64,000 nucleotides of DNA, from positions 1 through 64,000 of the forward strand of contig NZ_VTQV01000013.1 of NCBI RefSeq assembly GCF_008764245.1, read 5' to 3'. Position 1 is the stretch's first letter. Each line of letters begins with the position of its first letter. Below, in pieces: positions 61,685 through 64,000 of this stretch. The DNA comes from Bacillus subtilis. GTDB taxonomy: Bacteria; Bacillota; Bacilli; Bacillales; Bacillaceae_C. Position numbers and translations under genes: made by a program. The notes beneath the pieces were generated by a model. That model was given only the letters and a program-made list of their open reading frames with translations, ran no database searches and was not told the DNA's origin.

Positions 61685-63825
61685 ATTGTCACCTCCTGAT
61701 AAAGTGTATAGACAAAGTCAATTGTCTCGGAAGATAGGCCAATGATAATAAAGATCAGTACCCACAACATAATCATGGCAAATATCGATAACAAAATATT
61801 AACAATCGTTTCACCAACGGAATAATTTTGCAGGGCTTGCACCATCCAAAAGAATAGAGCCGCACACCAGATAATCATGGCTGATGAGAAAAATCCGTAA
61901 ATCGAACCCTCACTTAATGTCATAATATTGGACAACAATGCAAGTGGAAGGCCTAATATAAATACCGGTATTAAGGAATAGGCACTGCCGATAAACACAT
62001 CTTTAAAACGAGCCTGACCATAACGAATCGCTCCGATTAGGTAATGGCAAATCACCCAAGATACCCAGACTAACGTCCCCCCTAATAAAATCGATCCAGC
62101 ATTTAAGTTTTCTACTGGTATCGGCTGGAAGGTAAAGCTCGTATAGTAAATTCTCGTTAAAGCGACGATTACCACTAAAGCGAGAATAACGAAAGCACTT
62201 AAATAACCGCCTTTATTGCTATATCTAATATCCGCAAAGCCCTCTAAAGGATGGATAAGGATATAGAAAGCATGTTTTAAATGCTCGATTAACGTAAGTT
62301 CTTTTTTCTTCGCCTTTTCCTTTTTAACTCTTTTGCTTTTACGTTTACTCTTCCTTTGATATTGCGAGCCGACAATTGTCCCTACTCCAATCACAAGAAA
62401 CGCATTAGCAAAATAGGCAAAGTTCTTTTGAAACCATTGCAGTCTGATTTGCCAAAAGGAATCTGAATAACCTACTTCATCCCCTGACAGTTTATACAAT
62501 TCTCTTGCTTCTTCATAATCCTCCCCGGAAAAAGCAGCACGTGCAAGTCCTTCATAAGCTGGGGAAAACAAAGCATTTTGCTTCACAATTTTATCCCAGT
62601 ACTCTTCACTTTCTGCATATTTCCCTTCTTGGGTGAGAATATAGGCTGATTGAATATCATGCCCAAAATCAGTTGTTTGAAGGGCCTGAACTAAATTAAG
62701 GGAATCATCTAAAATAAAAATCTTATTCTCACTATTGGTATCAAGGGCAACCGGGCTTTTCGTAACACCGACCTGCGGAGAACCTGAAATCACGGGTGCT
62801 CCCCAGAAAAAGAGCAGTTCACCGTTTTGATTAAATTGAGCGACAATCGCATTGGCCTTATCAATCACCGTCACAATGCCATTCCGATCCACCGTGACAT
62901 CGGTAATTTCTGTAGCGGGAGGTCCTTCCTCATCAGATTGCGCCATCGTTCTTCTTCGCAAAAAGTCTAAATTAATGTTGTCACTAAAGGAAAAATCCTT
63001 CCATTGGTTTTCTCCGCGGATATTAATCTTTTTGATTTGCTCCGTTTTATCCCGGGAAACGGTATAAATATAACCATTATGATCAATATCAATGTTACGA
63101 ATCGGGTTCGGGAGCAGTCTAACCTGCCGCTTCAATTGCTCTTCCGTATAGAAAATATTACGAACCCGGTCCATTAAAGAAACCTCTGTTACATTTGTAC
63201 CGTAAAATCCGTAAAATTCGCCTTCAGGATCTAATTGAATAATTCCTTGATAGGTTCCACGGGAGACTACAAAAACAAAGCCGCGCCGGTCAACGATCAT
63301 ATTAATCGGTTCATAGACAAACTTATCATCCACATACTTCGATTCGGGACGTCCAAATTCCTTGATAAGCTTACCATCCTTATCTAATCGGAGAACCCTT
63401 TTGTTGCCAGTGTCCGCTACAAAAATGTCTCCATTTGTATCGACAAAAACTCCTGAAGGCTGATTCAACGGACTTTCTTGAACCGAAATCACCCGAATAA
63501 GCTCTCCGTCTTTATCCAAATGAACAATACGATTATTTCCTGTATCAGCAATATAAATATGATCATTATCATCAATAAATAAATCTTGTGGTTGCTTTAA
63601 TGGAGAATAAACGCTTTCGCCATTTTCATCAGTCACATATATATCTTGTGCCAATACCCCGGTCGGTTCATATGCAGGCTGCGTGAATATCGTTCTACCA
63701 AAACCATTCACACTGAAAGTATCATAGGGTGCATCTGCCTTCACACTCAAAGAGGAAGACAGAAACAAGATTATAAGGCTGATAGAGGCGAATAAGCAAT
63801 GCCATATTCTACGTATTATTTTCAT
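61681..63825 (-). CDS. NHL-repeat/TPR/YIP1-domain membrane protein
   Basis: A 714-residue protein: a signal peptide (1-30), an extracellular NHL beta-propeller (about 75-385) with blades such as DDNDHIYIADTGNNRIVHLDKDG and DTNGDIFVADTGNKRVLRLDKDG, then a short TPR-like stretch (about 395-445). A membrane segment at about 470 is followed by a very basic loop (QRKSKRKSKRVKKEKAKKK) and a C-terminal YIP1-type domain with five segments. It probably senses or binds something outside the cell and signals or supports transport. Its stop overlaps the next gene. The function is unknown. Confidence 0.75.
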   Translation of the reverse strand: MKIIRRIWHCLFASISLIILFLSSSLSVKADAPYDTFSVNGFGRTIFTQPAYEPTGVLAQDIYVTDENGESVYSPLKQPQDLFIDDNDHIYIADTGNNRIVHLDKDGELIRVISVQESPLNQPSGVFVDTNGDIFVADTGNKRVLRLDKDGKLIKEFGRPESKYVDDKFVYEPINMIVDRRGFVFVVSRGTYQGIIQLDPEGEFYGFYGTNVTEVSLMDRVRNIFYTEEQLKRQVRLLPNPIRNIDIDHNGYIYTVSRDKTEQIKKINIRGENQWKDFSFSDNINLDFLRRRTMAQSDEEGPPATEITDVTVDRNGIVTVIDKANAIVAQFNQNGELLFFWGAPVISGSPQVGVTKSPVALDTNSENKIFILDDSLNLVQALQTTDFGHDIQSAYILTQEGKYAESEEYWDKIVKQNALFSPAYEGLARAAFSGEDYEEARELYKLSGDEVGYSDSFWQIRLQWFQKNFAYFANAFLVIGVGTIVGSQYQRKSKRKSKRVKKEKAKKKELTLIEHLKHAFYILIHPLEGFADIRYSNKGGYLSAFVILALVVIVALTRIYYTSFTFQPIPVENLNAGSILLGGTLVWVSWVICHYLIGAIRYGQARFKDVFIGSAYSLIPVFILGLPLALLSNIMTLSEGSIYGFFSSAMIIWCAALFFWMVQALQNYSVGETIVNILLSIFAMIMLWVLIFIIIGLSSETIDFVYTLYQEVTM

Positions 63826-63849
63826 TACAGTACCTCCGTTTTTCTTGCC

Positions 63850-64000
63850 TTATTTAATTCCAGAATGAGCCATTGTCGCAATAACCTTTCTTTGGAAGAA
63901 CAAGAAGATGATTAATTGCGGCAAAAACATAATCAGAGCACCAGCGGCAGCCGCTCCCTGTCTTGCTACTGTATTAGCTAAATTGGCTGTCAAGGATTGC
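63850..64000 (-). CDS. ABC transporter permease, C-terminal end only
   Basis: The open frame enters from the right edge and reads [20 protein letters not shown], then [20 protein letters not shown] and ends AHSGIK. This is the usual C-terminus of a carbohydrate permease of the MalG type. It lies 24 bases before the NHL/YIP1 gene, so it belongs to the same operon. Confidence 0.8.
   Translation of the reverse strand, partial: QSLTANLANTVARQGAAAAGALIMFLPQLIIFLFFQRKVIATMAHSGIK

Overview
The window looks like chromosomal DNA of a spore-forming, motile member of the Bacillaceae. It is AT-rich, genes have strong AGGAGG-type ribosome sites, and gene order matches the Bacillus subtilis yfj/yfk region (alkA, pdaA, yfkD, chaA/yfkE, yihY/yfkH, yfkK, yfkM). 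It also carries mreBH, floT with a sigma-W promoter, a standalone tatA, small spore-coat-type genes, T-box leaders and a preQ1-I riboswitch. Species was not determined.

Layout. 0-5.6 kb: a short UvrA paralogue, then an operon of a TIGR04076 protein, an aldo/keto reductase and an NhaC-type antiporter, preceded at a distance by a tryptophan-type T-box. 6.3-9.2 kb: a broken beta-propeller gene, a YefM/RelE-type toxin-antitoxin pair, and a GNAT acetyltransferase behind a T-box whose specifier reads valine. 9.2-14.4 kb: the yfj/yfk block. 14.4-16.7 kb: an unusual acetyltransferase/aminotransferase fusion next to a PlsY-like acyltransferase. 17.1-20.6 kb: an ectoine uptake operon (ehuBCDA). 20.6-24 kb: yfkM, a flavodoxin, motAB, a DUF1992 gene. 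24.2-26.2 kb: hmp facing away from nsrR, with an NsrR-type operator in front of hmp. 26.4-32.7 kb: ampS, an acyl-CoA thioesterase, mreBH, a 6 x 21 bp tandem repeat, floT/nfeD, and queF under a preQ1 riboswitch. 33-38.5 kb: carbonic anhydrase and many very small genes (spore or membrane type), tRNA-Arg, pit/DUF47, tatA. 38.5-44.3 kb: pabBAC, a HAD phosphatase, a DEAD-box helicase and a soluble chemotaxis receptor. 44.5-50.4 kb: the histidine operon hisZGDB-AFI, with no hisH. 50.5-64 kb: an accessory carbohydrate region with a solute-binding lipoprotein, a GntR/LacI-type regulator, a type I toxin-antitoxin locus, a two-component system with a membrane protein, two sugar permeases, a DUF5696-type secreted protein, an NHL-repeat/YIP1 membrane protein and the end of another permease.

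How it fits together. The ectoine uptake genes and the NhaC-type antiporter suggest salt adaptation. Hmp and NsrR handle nitric oxide. FloT/NfeD, MreBH and PdaA concern the envelope and spore cortex. The last 13 kb looks like a sensing and import system for an unknown glycan. A family of imperfect palindromic repeats of about 90-200 bp is scattered through intergenic gaps in both orientations. Copies sit inside or beside the ehu operon, the queF leader, the pab/his region and the toxin locus. One copy occupies the place where hisH would be expected.

Limits. All calls come from reading the sequence and recalling families; no search, folding or alignment program was run. Start codons were moved to fit ribosome sites where the evidence was clear.
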